The translations under genes and the position numbers were made by a program. Below the pieces are notes generated by a model. It was not told where the DNA came from. It worked only from the letters and a program-made list of their open reading frames with translations, and did not search any database. 64,000 bases of DNA, taken from positions 10,881,446 through 10,945,445 of the forward strand of contig NC_033626.1 of NCBI RefSeq assembly GCF_001540865.1, given 5' to 3'. Numbering within the stretch: the stretch's first letter is position 1; each line of letters opens with the position of its first letter. This DNA is from Ananas comosus. Lineage: Eukaryota > Streptophyta > Magnoliopsida > Poales > Bromeliaceae. This document shows, piece by piece, positions 38,395 through 50,800 of this stretch.

Positions 38395-38705
38395 TTATCA
38401 GAATTTTGGTCCATTTTGACTTGATTATTTATCCTTTTAAATTTTAGTTTTGAAAATTATATTTTAATTTATTTAATTTAAGTAATTTAATAATTTTTTG
38501 ATATAAAATTTAGGTTTTTTAATTTAGTAATTTTATCGTTACATGAATGAGGTAAAATATAGTAACTAAATAGGTAAAATGTAATAAAATATTGAAATTT
38601 CTAATTATAATAGTCATTCAATATTTTAAACAAATGAATTAAATGGTTTAGTTGCAAAATCTAGCTTTTTAAATATAGTTATTGGCTCAAAATGGGCCGT
38701 ATTAA
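38395..38705. mobile_element. Dispersed AT-rich MITE-like repeat, copy 4
   Basis: The copy starts near 'ttttggtccattttgacttg' and ends near 'ttggctcaaaatgggcc'. In between are 'tttatttaatttaagtaatt' and 'gatataaaatttaggtttt'. The arrangement resembles the other copies but is the most diverged. Confidence 0.4.
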
Positions 38706-39644
38706 AGGTATGGTTCATACACTTTTACCTTTTATTTTATTTACATTTTTTCCTCCACTGGATTTTTATGACATTGAACAATTTTAATTATTTAAATTAA
38801 AATTTCTATTTAATAATAATATTTTATTAACTATTACTCCTTAAGTATTTCAATTTTATTTATTAAAAAATATTAAAATTATTATACAGCCATGCTGCCT
38901 GCACACCTATAATATAAGTGTAAATATTATATTCTAGACTAATCTTTTTTATATATAAAAAATTTTGGAGAAACTTTTAAACTCCATAAATAATGGGGTG
39001 TAAGATGTACTCTCTCTTAAAAACTATGTAAATAATAATAATTTTTTTTATTTCTTGATACGTTTACTTATATTCTTGTAAATTTATGTGGTATTTTCAA
39101 ATTTGCGTGCATAATCTAATCACAATAGGAACATGTCAGCAGTATGTAAAGGCAACATAATAGATCTAGGAAGCGCAATATCAGGGGGCCGTATTATGAT
39201 AGGCCAATCTCATGAGACGCGTGAGTCGGGGGGCCGTACGATGCCCAATCGAGGAGGAATTCTACACTATCACACTTGCACCACGCCATCAGTAACAAGA
39301 CAATCATCTTTATTTTTTTCAAATAAAAGTATAATAAAAATACTTTTTTATAATCATTATGTGACATATATTTCTAAAAGGAGATTTTTGATTGATTTGT
39401 TACGCCACGTTATCAATAAACCCGTTGTATTCTAGAATTTTTCCCAATCAACGGGAGGTGATTCATTCCGAGAAGAAGTGAGCAGCCAAGTGGACCGAAA
39501 ATTCGTACGAGGGATGGGGTGTGGGGTAGAGAAACTCTGAAGAAGTCGGTGCAGAGTCTGGGTTTCCCCCCGACTTCTGCTACTGCAAATAATGCAGTAT
39601 ATTTACTATACACAGTGTTGTCGTCGTCGTCGGTAAATGACGAG

Positions 39645-39647
<3 letters not shown>

Positions 39648-39687
<40 letters not shown>

Positions 39688-39693
39688 CACACG
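39648..39693. repeat. (TA)n(CA)n compound microsatellite
   Basis: A TA tract followed by a short CA tract. No element end is attached. Confidence 0.95.
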
Positions 39694-40540
39694 GAGTGAG
39701 TCCGTAGAACGCAAGTGTTACTTCAAACGAAAACGTAGGGGGGGGTGCGTTTGCATGCGAGGGACAAAAAGAAACACATGCTCCCAAATTTGTGGTTTAG
39801 ATGCTTGTGTTATTTTGGTATATATTATATATGTAGTACTTAGGCGTGTGTGTATGCATTGTCGTTTATTTATTTATTATTATTTTTTTCTTTTGTGTTG
39901 CCTTTGCCATGTGACAACAAGGCTAAAGGAATCCTAAGCTAAGGGAAGGGTTATATTATATATGTAGATTACATTTTGATCTCTTTGGTGAAAAAACATA
40001 AGTTTTTTCTCTTTTATTTCTCCTCTTTTTTTGATAAAAAATTGGATATATGTAGCATTTTGCCATGATAGAGCTTATGCCGAAATGTTGATTAAGTAGA
40101 GATGTTCTATAAAGCACCAACAACATTTTCTACTTGTATATATTTTCTTTCTTCAAACTATATATATATATATATATATATATAAAGGGAACAGCCCACT
40201 AAAATAAGTATTAATAATTTTTTCACTTAAACTTACTCTGTAACTTCTTGCTCACCCTATAGAGCATTTAATTTATTATATTAGCGACTTATCTAAATAA
40301 CCACAAAAAATTGCAACCAAAAATGTGGAAAAAAATTTTTTTTAATTGGTTAAAGCGATATGAGACTCATGCCATTTATTCTTATCCGTGTGAATCTTAC
40401 GACCGTGCGTAATTTTATGCGAAATGTGCATGAGCATAGTAAAATTGAATCCTGATTTGTGACATAGGAAAAAAAAAAAAAAAAACGAGAGAAAAGAAAG
40501 AAAAAAAAAAGAAGAGCAGTACGTGGGCACACACCTTTCA

Positions 40541-40830
40541 ATCAAGGCAATTAATTACGGCGCGTCCGTGCCGAAATTGCCCCGCTGCACACGCCTGAGC
40601 GCTACTGAGCCGCATCTGACTCTGACTCTGACTCAACGGTTGGTACATTCGAGTGGGTCCCGCCACATAGGCGTGCCCCGGGAAGTGGATGGCTCGAGCC
40701 AGAACGGAACTGGGCTCGGGCCGGGTCCACACTGGTGATCCCTTACAAACCATGTACGCAACGAATGGGGACGCAACGTGACTCCACCACACTCTATATA
40801 TAGCTACTATTAGAGAGACAAAAATAAATA
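40541..40830 (+). promoter_or_regulatory. Promoter-like GC-rich island with a TATA box, no coding gene downstream
   Basis: An isolated GC-rich segment in AT-rich surroundings ends in a good TATA motif (40795-40802) followed by A-rich and GA-rich sequence that could be a transcript leader. A four-unit TCTGAC-type hexamer repeat (about 40616-40640, giving several TGACTC words) lies inside it. Downstream to 43 kb I see no protein-coding gene, so this could drive a non-coding RNA or belong to a lost or mobile sequence. Inference only. Confidence 0.3.
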
Positions 40831-43300
40831 AATAAAAGGGAAAAAAATAAAAAGAGAGAAGGGAAGGGACTCAGATTCCATGTAATTTTTTGTTTCCCTT
40901 CCCAGGAATAGAGGAGGCTCAGATTGTGGAAACATGACGCAGAAATAAATGCATGGACGTGATGTAACAAGCCACCAACTTATATAGGTTTTGCAAATTA
41001 TTTAATTTCGTTTTTGTTTTTTTTTTTTTTTTTTTTTTTGGGAAAAGTAGTGTTTAGAGTAGGACTTGAATTCTGAAACATATATACATAGTTCTGAAAA
41101 AAAGGGTACTAGCCAATCCGGTTATAGTTGGGGGGTAAAATTTATTTTGGATCAACTTATTCAAACTAATTTAAACTATATATTTTTTATATTAGCATTA
41201 GTTCTATTCAAAATTTAGGCATCAAAGCTATCAGAAGCTCTGATATACAAGAGGCAACATATGTATGAAATATTTGGACTGTTTCACATCCACTCCACTG
41301 CGTCAGTTATGAATCTCAGAAATAATTTGTAATCTGCCTTATATCCTATCACTTTTTTGAATTCACACTTATCTGAAAGAAAATAACTCTAAATTTTTAC
41401 GAATAGATGAAAGACAAATTTGTTGGGCATTCCATGACTAAGTAATCTCTCAAGCGAAAAAAAACGTCTATAATTAATGTGGTTGTTGTCATATGGCTGA
41501 TATGTTGTATCCAACCAATCAAATTATTTTTCCAAAGTTTATCCCATCCCATTATAATTAGTAGAAAAATATTTTTGTTATTATATTTTCTTTTAAAAGA
41601 TAAGATGCGATTGACAGAATATAAATAATGTAATGTATGTACTACGCAGTAACTTCCTCCTCAAATAAGGGAGGGGAGGCACATGGACTACATAGGTTAG
41701 ATACATAGCCCACACAGGCTCTTACTGAGATTGAAGGGAGAGAGAAAGAGAGTTCAATTAGGAGGAGGCATAGACTTACAGGAAAGGGGCATTGCAGGCT
41801 TTATTGCAGGGAAAAGGGTACTTCACCTTCCTCATCACTTCAAGCAAAGGGTTTGTATATAGCCTTGTGAGGAAAGTTATGTAGCCTTTGTTGTTTTCTT
41901 CCCCCATTTTACTATTGCTATTTTTAGATGGTCCCTGAAATGGGGGAAATGTGAGTGTGTGTGTGTGTGTGTTTTTTTTTTTTAACCATGTACTGAATCA
42001 CTGTTTTGAGGGAAAATGTATAGAGACTCCCTCAACTATAGGCCACTTTGAGATGACCTTATAGTCTGTTTATTAACACTTTTTAAGCTTTCAATTTAAT
42101 AGTGATTAATAACTCTTTAGCAAATGAAATTGTAAGAACTAATGATGAATAGCTAATATAGTTATCAAATTTCACCATCCTTGAGCTTAACTAACAAGAA
42201 TCTAGCCTAATTGTTTCTCATTTTTAGCTGAGTTTATTTTTACAAATGAGCGAAACAGATTACATGCTATCCTTCTCTCTCTCTCAAAAAAAACAAGAAG
42301 GAAATGTGAATAAAATTGGTGGGTGTATTTCAAATGGCCTATAGTTGAGAGGTTAAATTGACAAATAAAACATATACCTGACCAAATGTATGACTAGAAG
42401 ACAAGGGGTTGGACCTTGATTGGACCACTAACATAGCCTAGTGGTTTGCTCTGTTCAATACGAAAAGTTTAGGTTCCAAATTAAATTAAAATCAAATGGC
42501 CATACAACATCACCTATCCGTGAAAAGCTAAAATTGGAAGTGTCCCATTGCTGTGCCTATGAACTATTTACTATGTCCACCTTCCCTCATATTTGTATAT
42601 TTACATATGAACTCACCTATATGCTTCTTTTCAGATTAAACGAAGTATGTAATACCTCCAGTGAAAAAATACGGTAGAAAAATATTTTATTTTTATTTCG
42701 GTGAAAAATAGTATATCATGTATATTATACTAGGTCGGCTAAGATATGATTTATACGGTCACATTGAACAATGAATAAGTATATCTTTATATGTTTTCAT
42801 CTAACTTTTTTTGTTCAATAGCAATAGAAAGCTGTGAATGCCAAACGTGCCCTACAGCATGATCATCCAATGTTTAAATCACCTGGCTATCATACATTAA
42901 TTTCTAAAACAAATAATGTTAAATGCCCAGCAAATTTAGCCATGTGTTTATGTGGAAGGAAAAGGGCAACTCATAAATAAAACTCCTATAATTTATGATA
43001 ATTTTGATCTACTTTGAACGAGTATTTATTAAGTTAAAAATTAATGCCAGAATAGCATGATCGCCTCATTGCATTATTCACTCAATTAAATATTCTGTTA
43101 TAGTATTTAACGACAGGTACAAATAAATTCAAACTAATAGGATTACAAATGACATTTTTCCACGTGGGCCCTTAATTGAAGCTTTTTCCTTGTTTTTTTA
43201 AACAAAAAATTCGGAAGGTTTTTGAAAATAGTCATCAAAAAAGTACTGGTTATATGTTTAAAAGAATCAAACAAATCGGAAATAAAAAAAGAAACTTATG
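40831..43300. other. Intergenic DNA without a recognised gene
   Basis: Contains a poly-T run (41017-41039), a purine-rich stretch (41650-41830), a GT tract (41951-41972) and a small inverted-repeat element (42017-42357). No conserved ORF on either strand. Confidence 0.45.
42017..42357. mobile_element. Small inverted-repeat element with 'gagactccctcaactatagg' ends, copy 2
   Basis: The left end 'gagactccctcaactatagg' has its near complement at the right end ('aatggcctatagttgagagg'). The interior is AT-rich without an ORF. It matches the element at 7940-8217 in its ends and in the following phrase 'ccactttgagatgacc' / 'cgattttgaaatagcc'. Confidence 0.55.
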
Positions 43301-43481
43301 CTTTTAAGGCACGCGCATGTCACGTGCGCAACCACCCACTTTATTCGAGTACCATCCTTGCACAGAACCTATCGAAACAATACTAGTCAACTACACAAGA
43401 GGAGTTACTCGGCGCTTAAGGCTAAACACCTCTTCGTCCTCGAGTCCCAACCCTAATATCCACCGACCACACCGCACCAAA

Positions 43482-43826
43482 ATGGCGTCGCCCACTCCTC
43501 CTCCCCACGGCGTCAGCGAGGGCTTCGGAGGAGCGCAGGGGCCGCGGCGGAGGCCGCTAGGGCTCGTGGCGAACGCGATGAAGCGCAAGCACGGGTTCGT
43601 GCAGCTGTTCCTGATGACGGGGATCCTGATGATGAGCCTCCGATCCCTAGGGCAAAAGCACCGCATCCACGACCTCTCCGGCGACACCGCCGAGCTCCGG
43701 GTCGAGCGCGACGCCCTGGCCCGCCGCATGGCCAACCTCAAGGACGCCCTCCGCCGCGAGGCCGACCTCGACCCCTCCGGCGCCCTCGCCTCCCACATCC
43801 GCACCCTCTTCCACGAATCCGAATAG
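43482..43826 (+). CDS. Small single-exon protein with a hydrophobic segment and coiled coil (plant-conserved type)
   Basis: Intronless, 345 nt, 114 aa. The N-terminus is Pro/Gly-rich (1-25), then a basic stretch NAMKRKHG (31-38), then a hydrophobic segment FVQLFLMTGILMMSLRSL (39-56) that could be a membrane anchor. A charged heptad-like region (about 65-95, with LRVERDALARRMANLKDALR) looks like a coiled coil. The codons are GC-rich, as in monocot genes. I chose the ATG at 43482 because of its good context ('ccaaaatggcg') and because the extra 55 residues from the upstream in-frame ATG at 43317 look like untranslated leader. I recall similar small uncharacterised proteins in other plants but cannot give a function. 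Confidence 0.75.
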   Translation: MASPTPPPHGVSEGFGGAQGPRRRPLGLVANAMKRKHGFVQLFLMTGILMMSLRSLGQKHRIHDLSGDTAELRVERDALARRMANLKDALRREADLDPSGALASHIRTLFHESE

Positions 43827-44805
43827 AAAGATTTCGTTTTTTTTTTTCTCCTAGAGTTTTTGGGTCGCTCCTCGTGTGCGAATTGTCGAAGGGAACTGTA
43901 TTTTCGTAGAAGGTTTTGGAACTGATCGTGCGTGTTTGGTTGGTGCTTTATGCATTCGGTTTGCCACAGTGCGGCACTTGCACGCAATGTGTTTGTCAAA
44001 ATGTCCCAAAGAATAACAAGCTGTGTTTTCCTAGCTCCAAATAAGCATCTCTTTAGACACACAGCGTCCGTAGGTCTTAAGAGTTGTTTCTTTCGTTTCT
44101 TTTTTTTTTGGACAGAGCTGCATAAATTATACCATAATAAACGGATTAATACGATCTATGCTTGTCTTTGTTTGCAATTTCAAATGAAGCTCCTTAATAC
44201 GGTAAATTCACAGGTATATGCACCTCTATAAGCTTGGGAACTGCAAAATGACATTCGTTGACGTAGATCTTGAACACCTGCACTAAAACTACTACTGTTA
44301 ATCCTAACCATGTTTCCTCCCAGACTCCCACAGGGGGCCTCCAGTCTCTTTGCGTTAGCACAGCTACAACAGGCTACAGCTACAATGAGGTTTTAACTCT
44401 AAATTAAACATGTAATAAATTTTCAATCAAAATCTTTGACATGTCAAAATGATAGACACAGAAATCATTATTGTAGTAACATTCCGGACATTAGACCCTA
44501 GATTCAAGTCTCCATCTCTATAGAGTAATCATAATTTCCTCACGAAGGAGACGTTTGGTGAATTGAGCACTCTATGCCATAAAGCATTTTCCAGTATGTA
44601 GTTTGTCAATCTCTGGATGCAGCAAGTTATCTTAATACTCTGGATGCAGCAAGTTATCTTAATTGTATAAATTAAACTGAAAGCAATGCACAAGCTGACA
44701 TCACAAATTAACCTTTAAAAGCATAAAAAATGATGCATTCCCTCTCAATTTCGCTTTTGGATCAGATATTCTTTCCGGCAAAACTGCATAAATTACTCGT
44801 CGAAA
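43827..44805. other. Convergent intergenic spacer between the small protein gene and FARSA
   Basis: The two genes point toward each other. An AATAAA at 44136-44141 could serve the upstream (+) gene. A 'ctctggatgcagcaagttatctt' phrase is directly duplicated near 44612 and 44639. No further gene. Confidence 0.45.
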
Positions 44806-47800
44806 TTACTGCAGCCCCAAGCGGCAGAGAGGATTGCTCTTTATTAGATTGAAATCAACCTGCAAAATATGGGGATGCAAATTTAGTTCCAGATAATTCT
44901 AATGTTTGATGTTCAAATATATATATCATACCTTCGGTCCAAAGAGATCTCTGATGTTGTCAATCCCGTATAAAATCATTGTTGGTCTGGTCCAAAGAAA
45001 TACAATATATATCAGCATTTCTGCCTTATCATACAGTTAATAATAGTTATCTCTCAGACAGGTGTTCGCAAATATCACTACCGAAATCCAGCATTCGAAA
45101 GCCTTTTTTCAATAGAAAAGTGAATCTTCAAGGAGTGATGTATATGGCACCCGGCTGCTTTTTGGCATGACCAACATGTACTGTGACAGCATAGTATCAG
45201 CATGCTGCACCATGCCGAAGGCACGACTGATAATTCAAATTTGTTTTCCGACTTGGAAGTTCCAAGCACTTTAGTTTCTCTATGTATTTCAATTGTTTAA
45301 TTTGATAAAATGAGGCTTGATTTAGGAGAAAATTATTTTTTCATAATTAAAAATCCGAATATCATTAATTAAATCACTTCAAAAAGAATGCAACAGTAAA
45401 TCTAGGAAAAGTCAATTTACATTAATCGAATCTGATGTATATTAGTTTCCCTAGATTTACCAATAGTATCATTCATGCGTTTGAATGAATAACCATGAAG
45501 GAATTTGCTGATTCAATTGTTCAAAGATAATTGACAGTTCTTTTAGATCTACTTAAAACTTTGTTCATAAATCTGCATGAAGGAATTAAGACAGAATTGA
45601 GAGTCAGATTAGAAAAATAGTTTCTATTCCAGCTTTGCAAAAGAGTAAGATTTGCTCAAAGAGACCAGTTTGCATTATATTTGCCTTCTATGTTCCCAAT
45701 ACAGTATAAATGAAATAAACAAAGACTAAAATACCTCTCAAGGGAAAGACCCCATGCAATAACGTTGACATCTTCTGGAAGCCCCATTGGGAGCAACATT
45801 TCAGGTCTGAACATGCCAGAATTACCCACCTCCACCCATTTCTTCAACCCTTCGTGGTAACTGAAACAACAATAGATCAGAATATGGGCTTAGAAAGGAA
45901 AGCAAAGCACAAAAGTTTCCACTACGAAGTTATCCACCTGAATATTTCCATGCTTGGTTCAGTATAAGGATTGTAAGCGGGCTTGAATCGCAGCTTAGAC
46001 ATGCCTAAAAACAGGAAAAAGCCAGCGAGATATTTAAATGAAGTTTTTGATGTGAAAAAAATTGAATAATACAACCAAGCTGTGAACGTAGGTTATCTTT
46101 GTAGGAGTTTTATGCAACTAAGATAACAGCAGTCAGACAAAAACAGTGGAAAATTAAATGACAGCAATTTTTAATCAGGATATAGTGGGATAAAAGATGA
46201 ACACTTAATGACCATTTATTTTGGGAAAAAGTTGAAAGGGACAGTAACAGGTAGACTTAAAAAGTGTTCAGTAGTTATGATATATAAATGCCTTGGATGT
46301 GCCTTTCCTCCAAACCAAGCTCAAAACAAAAAGGAAATAAGCCTTTTATGATGCTGACAAAATGTAATAGCAAAAAAACTAATAGGACGTTAAACATTGG
46401 ACATTGAGTTCTTAGTGCTCAGAAAAAGACAATAATGCCCACTGTTAAGCCTCTAGTTATCACTGAAGAGATAGACACACAAGCATCCTTGCCAGGACAA
46501 TAATGTACATATACTGAGTTCTGTTCAAACAAGATAATCAGTATGTATGGGTACTTAAAGAGGTCAACAGTTCAATGGTCTCATAATTTACATGAAAGAA
46601 AAACATGAACTTCTCCATGGAGGAGTCTATGCAAATCCAATCTCTTCTTAGCCATGAATAGAAGGATAAAGGGGGGTCTTATTTGGATTCTGAACTAATG
46701 GAAAGTGTCAATTTAGTATGATGTCTGAACTCTGTTACCACAACTTAGATACGCTCCTTATGGACCGCTATATATGCTAAACCAAGAAATTATTGTACTC
46801 TGAATACAAAGTAAACTGAGTGCTATTGAATTAACTAAACAGTTTAATCGTTCATAAAGTATAAAACTATTTTAATCAAGAAAAGCTATGGCACAATGTT
46901 GTACAAAGAGAAAAAAAATGCCAAATTACCAAGGCGTGAAAAGAAGTCCTCCAACACTCCAATCAGATCTCCAAGGGTCAGCCCACGATCACAGATAAGA
47001 CCTGTCTCAATAGAGCAGAAATTGCAAGCGGCTCACATATCCTAGCTGAAATTTCTAGGTTTCTGAGAGAATCAGATATCTCATGGCTTCTTATATGACC
47101 TGAAACCGGAGATAATCTTGCTAACAAAAATGCATTACCCTCTATTTGATGAAACTCTGCAAGATGAGTTCGGTCCACTGCTTCGTTACGGAAAACACGG
47201 TCTATGGAGTAGTATCTCTTGGGGCTAAAAGTTTTCTGAGTACAAATAACAAAAAATTGAAAAAAAAAATTACAAGTGTAAAACCAAAATAACACAATGT
47301 AATCTGTAAAATGAAAACTTGATCTGTTTATTTCTGGGTAAAGCCTTATACACAGGACAGACTCTCTTACCTACCTCTCCAGTCCCTACCTCTTTAATTC
47401 TAAGTAAAACAATAAATAACTAGTTAGTTGAGAAATAGCACAAGTCATAGACCCTACACCTCCCTCCCTCACTAAAAGTGGTAATCATGAAGGCAGAAGA
47501 GCCATTATTTTTTTTTTCCTACTTTCATGCAGTGATGCAGGGCTAGTTGAGAAATAGCACAAGTCATAGACCCTACACCTCCCTCCCTCACTAAAAGTGG
47601 TAATCATGAAGGCAGAAGAGCCATTATTTTTTTTTCCTACTTTCATGCAGTGATGCAGGTCAGAAAATCTGTAATGTGACGGTGGGTATTTTATTATTTT
47701 ACCTGTTGAGCAAGCATATAAAGCATTCTTGTAGAAACAGCAGTAGTGTGAGTGCGAAGCAGGTTTTTTTCCGCTTCATCCCGCTTCCAGTCGTATCCGT

Positions 47801-50800
47801 ATCTATAGTGTACATGGCTTAAGTAGGACTCTTTACATCTGCATCATCATTTTAAATACCAATATAACAGAACATACCCTTTGGACCCATAACCACCAGA
47901 TTCGTGAACCCGCTTCACCTTCTCAACATAATCTTCAGGCAATTGTCTTGTAGTGGCAGGAACTGCCGAGTGTTTAATAATCATATAATTCGTATTCGCA
48001 AAATCCATTTCAACATGCACAATTAAATAGGAAAAGACAGAAGTAGCATACCTTTGAGGAAAAAGGTATCATGTGAATCGCGAGCAGGGTGCTGCTGGGG
48101 CTGGAACAATGCATCAAAGTTCCAAAAGCTATAGAAAAAAAACAATTACCAAAAACACCATTATAAGTCTTTACTGACAACAACTCAAGACAGAATTACA
48201 GTTTGTCAAGAAAGTTTTATTTCACTCTTCATTGCAGCTTCACTAGATGAGAAACAACTTAAGGTATCGGTAATTAGGGCATTAGACATAAATAAGAAGG
48301 TCAAAGTCCAAATTATTGGATAACGGGAATCAGAAATGACAGGAACACGTGAGATGTAAAATTATACGGGCTTGCTTTTCTTCTGCGTAGTATTACAAAG
48401 AGAAACATGTGAGTGGTAAGAACACAAAAAGAGAAAGAAGCAAGTCATTTACTAAATTATTTTGGTTGACTCCGAAGCAAAAGCTGCTTGAACTAATTCT
48501 AATAATATTCCCTAATTATTTAGGTCTCCACCAATGCAAAAGTATGTTTAAAATAACTCTGATAGAACAATCTTTGCCCACATGCACGCATATGCGCATG
48601 TGGAAGGTGATGACAAGTAATTTTCCAGAGAGGTTAAAAAGCTTAAGTGGATGAGAGCTATCCAAAGAGCAATATTTCATCAGCTTAATTTTGGATGCAG
48701 TATTCAAATCAAACTTGAATGGTGAAGTTTCAATCAAACTAATAAAAGCAAAAGACAAATGTACCTCAGAACAGGAAGGAACTAATTACCTGCTTTCAAC
48801 AAAGTTGTTAGTTGGCATCTCCTCAAAGCTGCATCAAGTAACTGATGTAAGCAATACGTAACAGAAGTTCTTATAGAAGAAACCAACAAGACATGTTTCA
48901 TTATCATTTACCCTATTTGGAGGAAGATATTCTGGATTTCCTCACGAACCTGAAACAAAGTAGTAGAAGCTTTCAACAATCTCCCCAAAATTGCTAACAA
49001 TTAAAAAATGCTGAGGATATAATGTTCCCCCTGATTTTAAGCAATCAACTGATTCATCTCGTTTTTGGAAGCCAAAAGTTTTTCTTTGAAGTGAAATATA
49101 AAACAAGAGAACTCACAAGAAATCAAAAAAGAGGAGAGATTATGAGGTACAAGGTGATTTACAGAACATTATAGCATCTCAAATATTTTTTCAAGCTAGT
49201 TGGGTTCAAAAAAAATTGAAGTCCTATTGAACTGTGGTGTTTGTTATAACCTACAAAAGCATCATCCAAAGAACTCAAAACATTAACATACAAATGCACC
49301 ATAAAATTTAATAACAATGAAACACACAAAAGATGTTTATTCGATTAATAGCTCAGAGCTCACGAGAAGGCAAAATATGAGGTTAGACATGCCTCAAGTA
49401 ATGGTTGCAAATAGCCGATTTGGATAGGTTGTCCTTGAGCATTGAGGTTATACTCCTTAAACTCAAGATCTTTCCAGTCACCCCTTCAAAATTAAAAAAA
49501 AAAATCAAACAATTACTCAAGAAACAACACCTTAGTAATATCAAATGTCCTCTAGCCAAGTAATTAAAGAATTTGTTATGAGATAGAAGATTTATGCTAG
49601 AAAAGCATAAAAGATAACCTAAATCACTTATTCTGTAATACCAGTTCCAGATCAAAGGTAGCAAGACCATAGAAAGTTCTTCCAAACTTCAAGAAACAAA
49701 GAAGCTAGGAAAAACAGAATAAGGATGCTCGAAGGCAGCATAACAGGAACAAATTAAACAAAATGTATAATATGCTTTTCTTTTCAATAAAAGTTGATCA
49801 GTTATGGCTTCCGATCAGATGCAAACTAGTAAAATATCATAAAATGAGTCAAATTCATGAAACTGAATGAGGTTGGTATGCCTCCAAAATCCTTCTTTTC
49901 CATCACCATATGAAACAGAAATAACTTCTATGGTTAAAAAAAACAAACTGCAGTATAGAAAATGCCAAGCAACAAATGTTTATTGGTATTCTATCCCTGG
50001 TGGGAAGGCCAACTGTTCTTCCTCACACTAAACAAAGCACAACTCATTCTGACATAGTCCAAGTATTGAAATGTGAGGTTTCAACAGAATCATGTTGCAG
50101 GATAAAACTTGCTAAGAATTTCCTCCAGAAAAGACAAATTAGCTGAAACTAGAGCTTAAATTGATAATCATGGCACACTACTAATAAGATGGATTGTCAT
50201 ATTGGAAATAAAGACCAAATCAAGCAATATTTATTTCTCAGTAAATATTAATGGATTAATAGTCGAAGCAAGTTATTTGAGTTACAGAACAAGAACATAA
50301 TTGTAAATATATTTGATTGCCAACAGTAGAAGATACAGAGGAAAGAAAGAACGGAATATCAGACTCTAGATGATAACAATATAGTTAAAAGCTCAGGTAT
50401 CATTGCGTTAAAAACCTTTGAAGATGTTCACGAGTCAGATCAGTTGCAGCCTTTTTCCTCTTTGAAACATACTTGGGGCCTTTCCGTAATGAATAACCCC
50501 TCCATGTGCTGTAAAAGAATTAGAAACATCTGAGACAATTATAAGTATAATCAATGGTTTGCAGTATGAGGAAGACATGAAGAAAAAACTAGGTGAGACG
50601 CATAGTTTGGTATGAAGAAGATGGTCTAACCAATTAGGTGATAGTAAGCATGCTTGCCCACTAACAATATATATCCCATACATTAATAAAATACTATGAA
50701 GAATAAAAGTATATTTGAAGAGACAATTTCCAAATAAACAATATCTGCTTTCTCATAAAAGAATAGCTTACTGTTTGGTAATAAGTTTTCTTCTCTTAAG

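Larger units (their letters stand above)
36721..40540. other. Intergenic, repeat-rich, no gene seen
   Basis: AT-rich DNA with a GC-rich minisatellite-like block (37980-38300), an AT-rich MITE-like copy (38395-38705), a (TA)n(CA)n tract (39648-39693), and homopolymer runs. No conserved protein was recognised on either strand. Confidence 0.45.

Noticed and set aside
41781..41800. Weak likeness to the monocot miR528 sequence ('ggaaaggggcattgcagg')
   Set aside because: It needs two single-base insertions to match the remembered miRNA, and no clear complementary star arm could be found nearby.
43391..44062. 223-codon minus-strand frame opposite the small single-exon gene
   Set aside because: It is the antisense shadow of the GC-rich + strand gene, whose product has a plausible start, hydrophobic segment and coiled coil.
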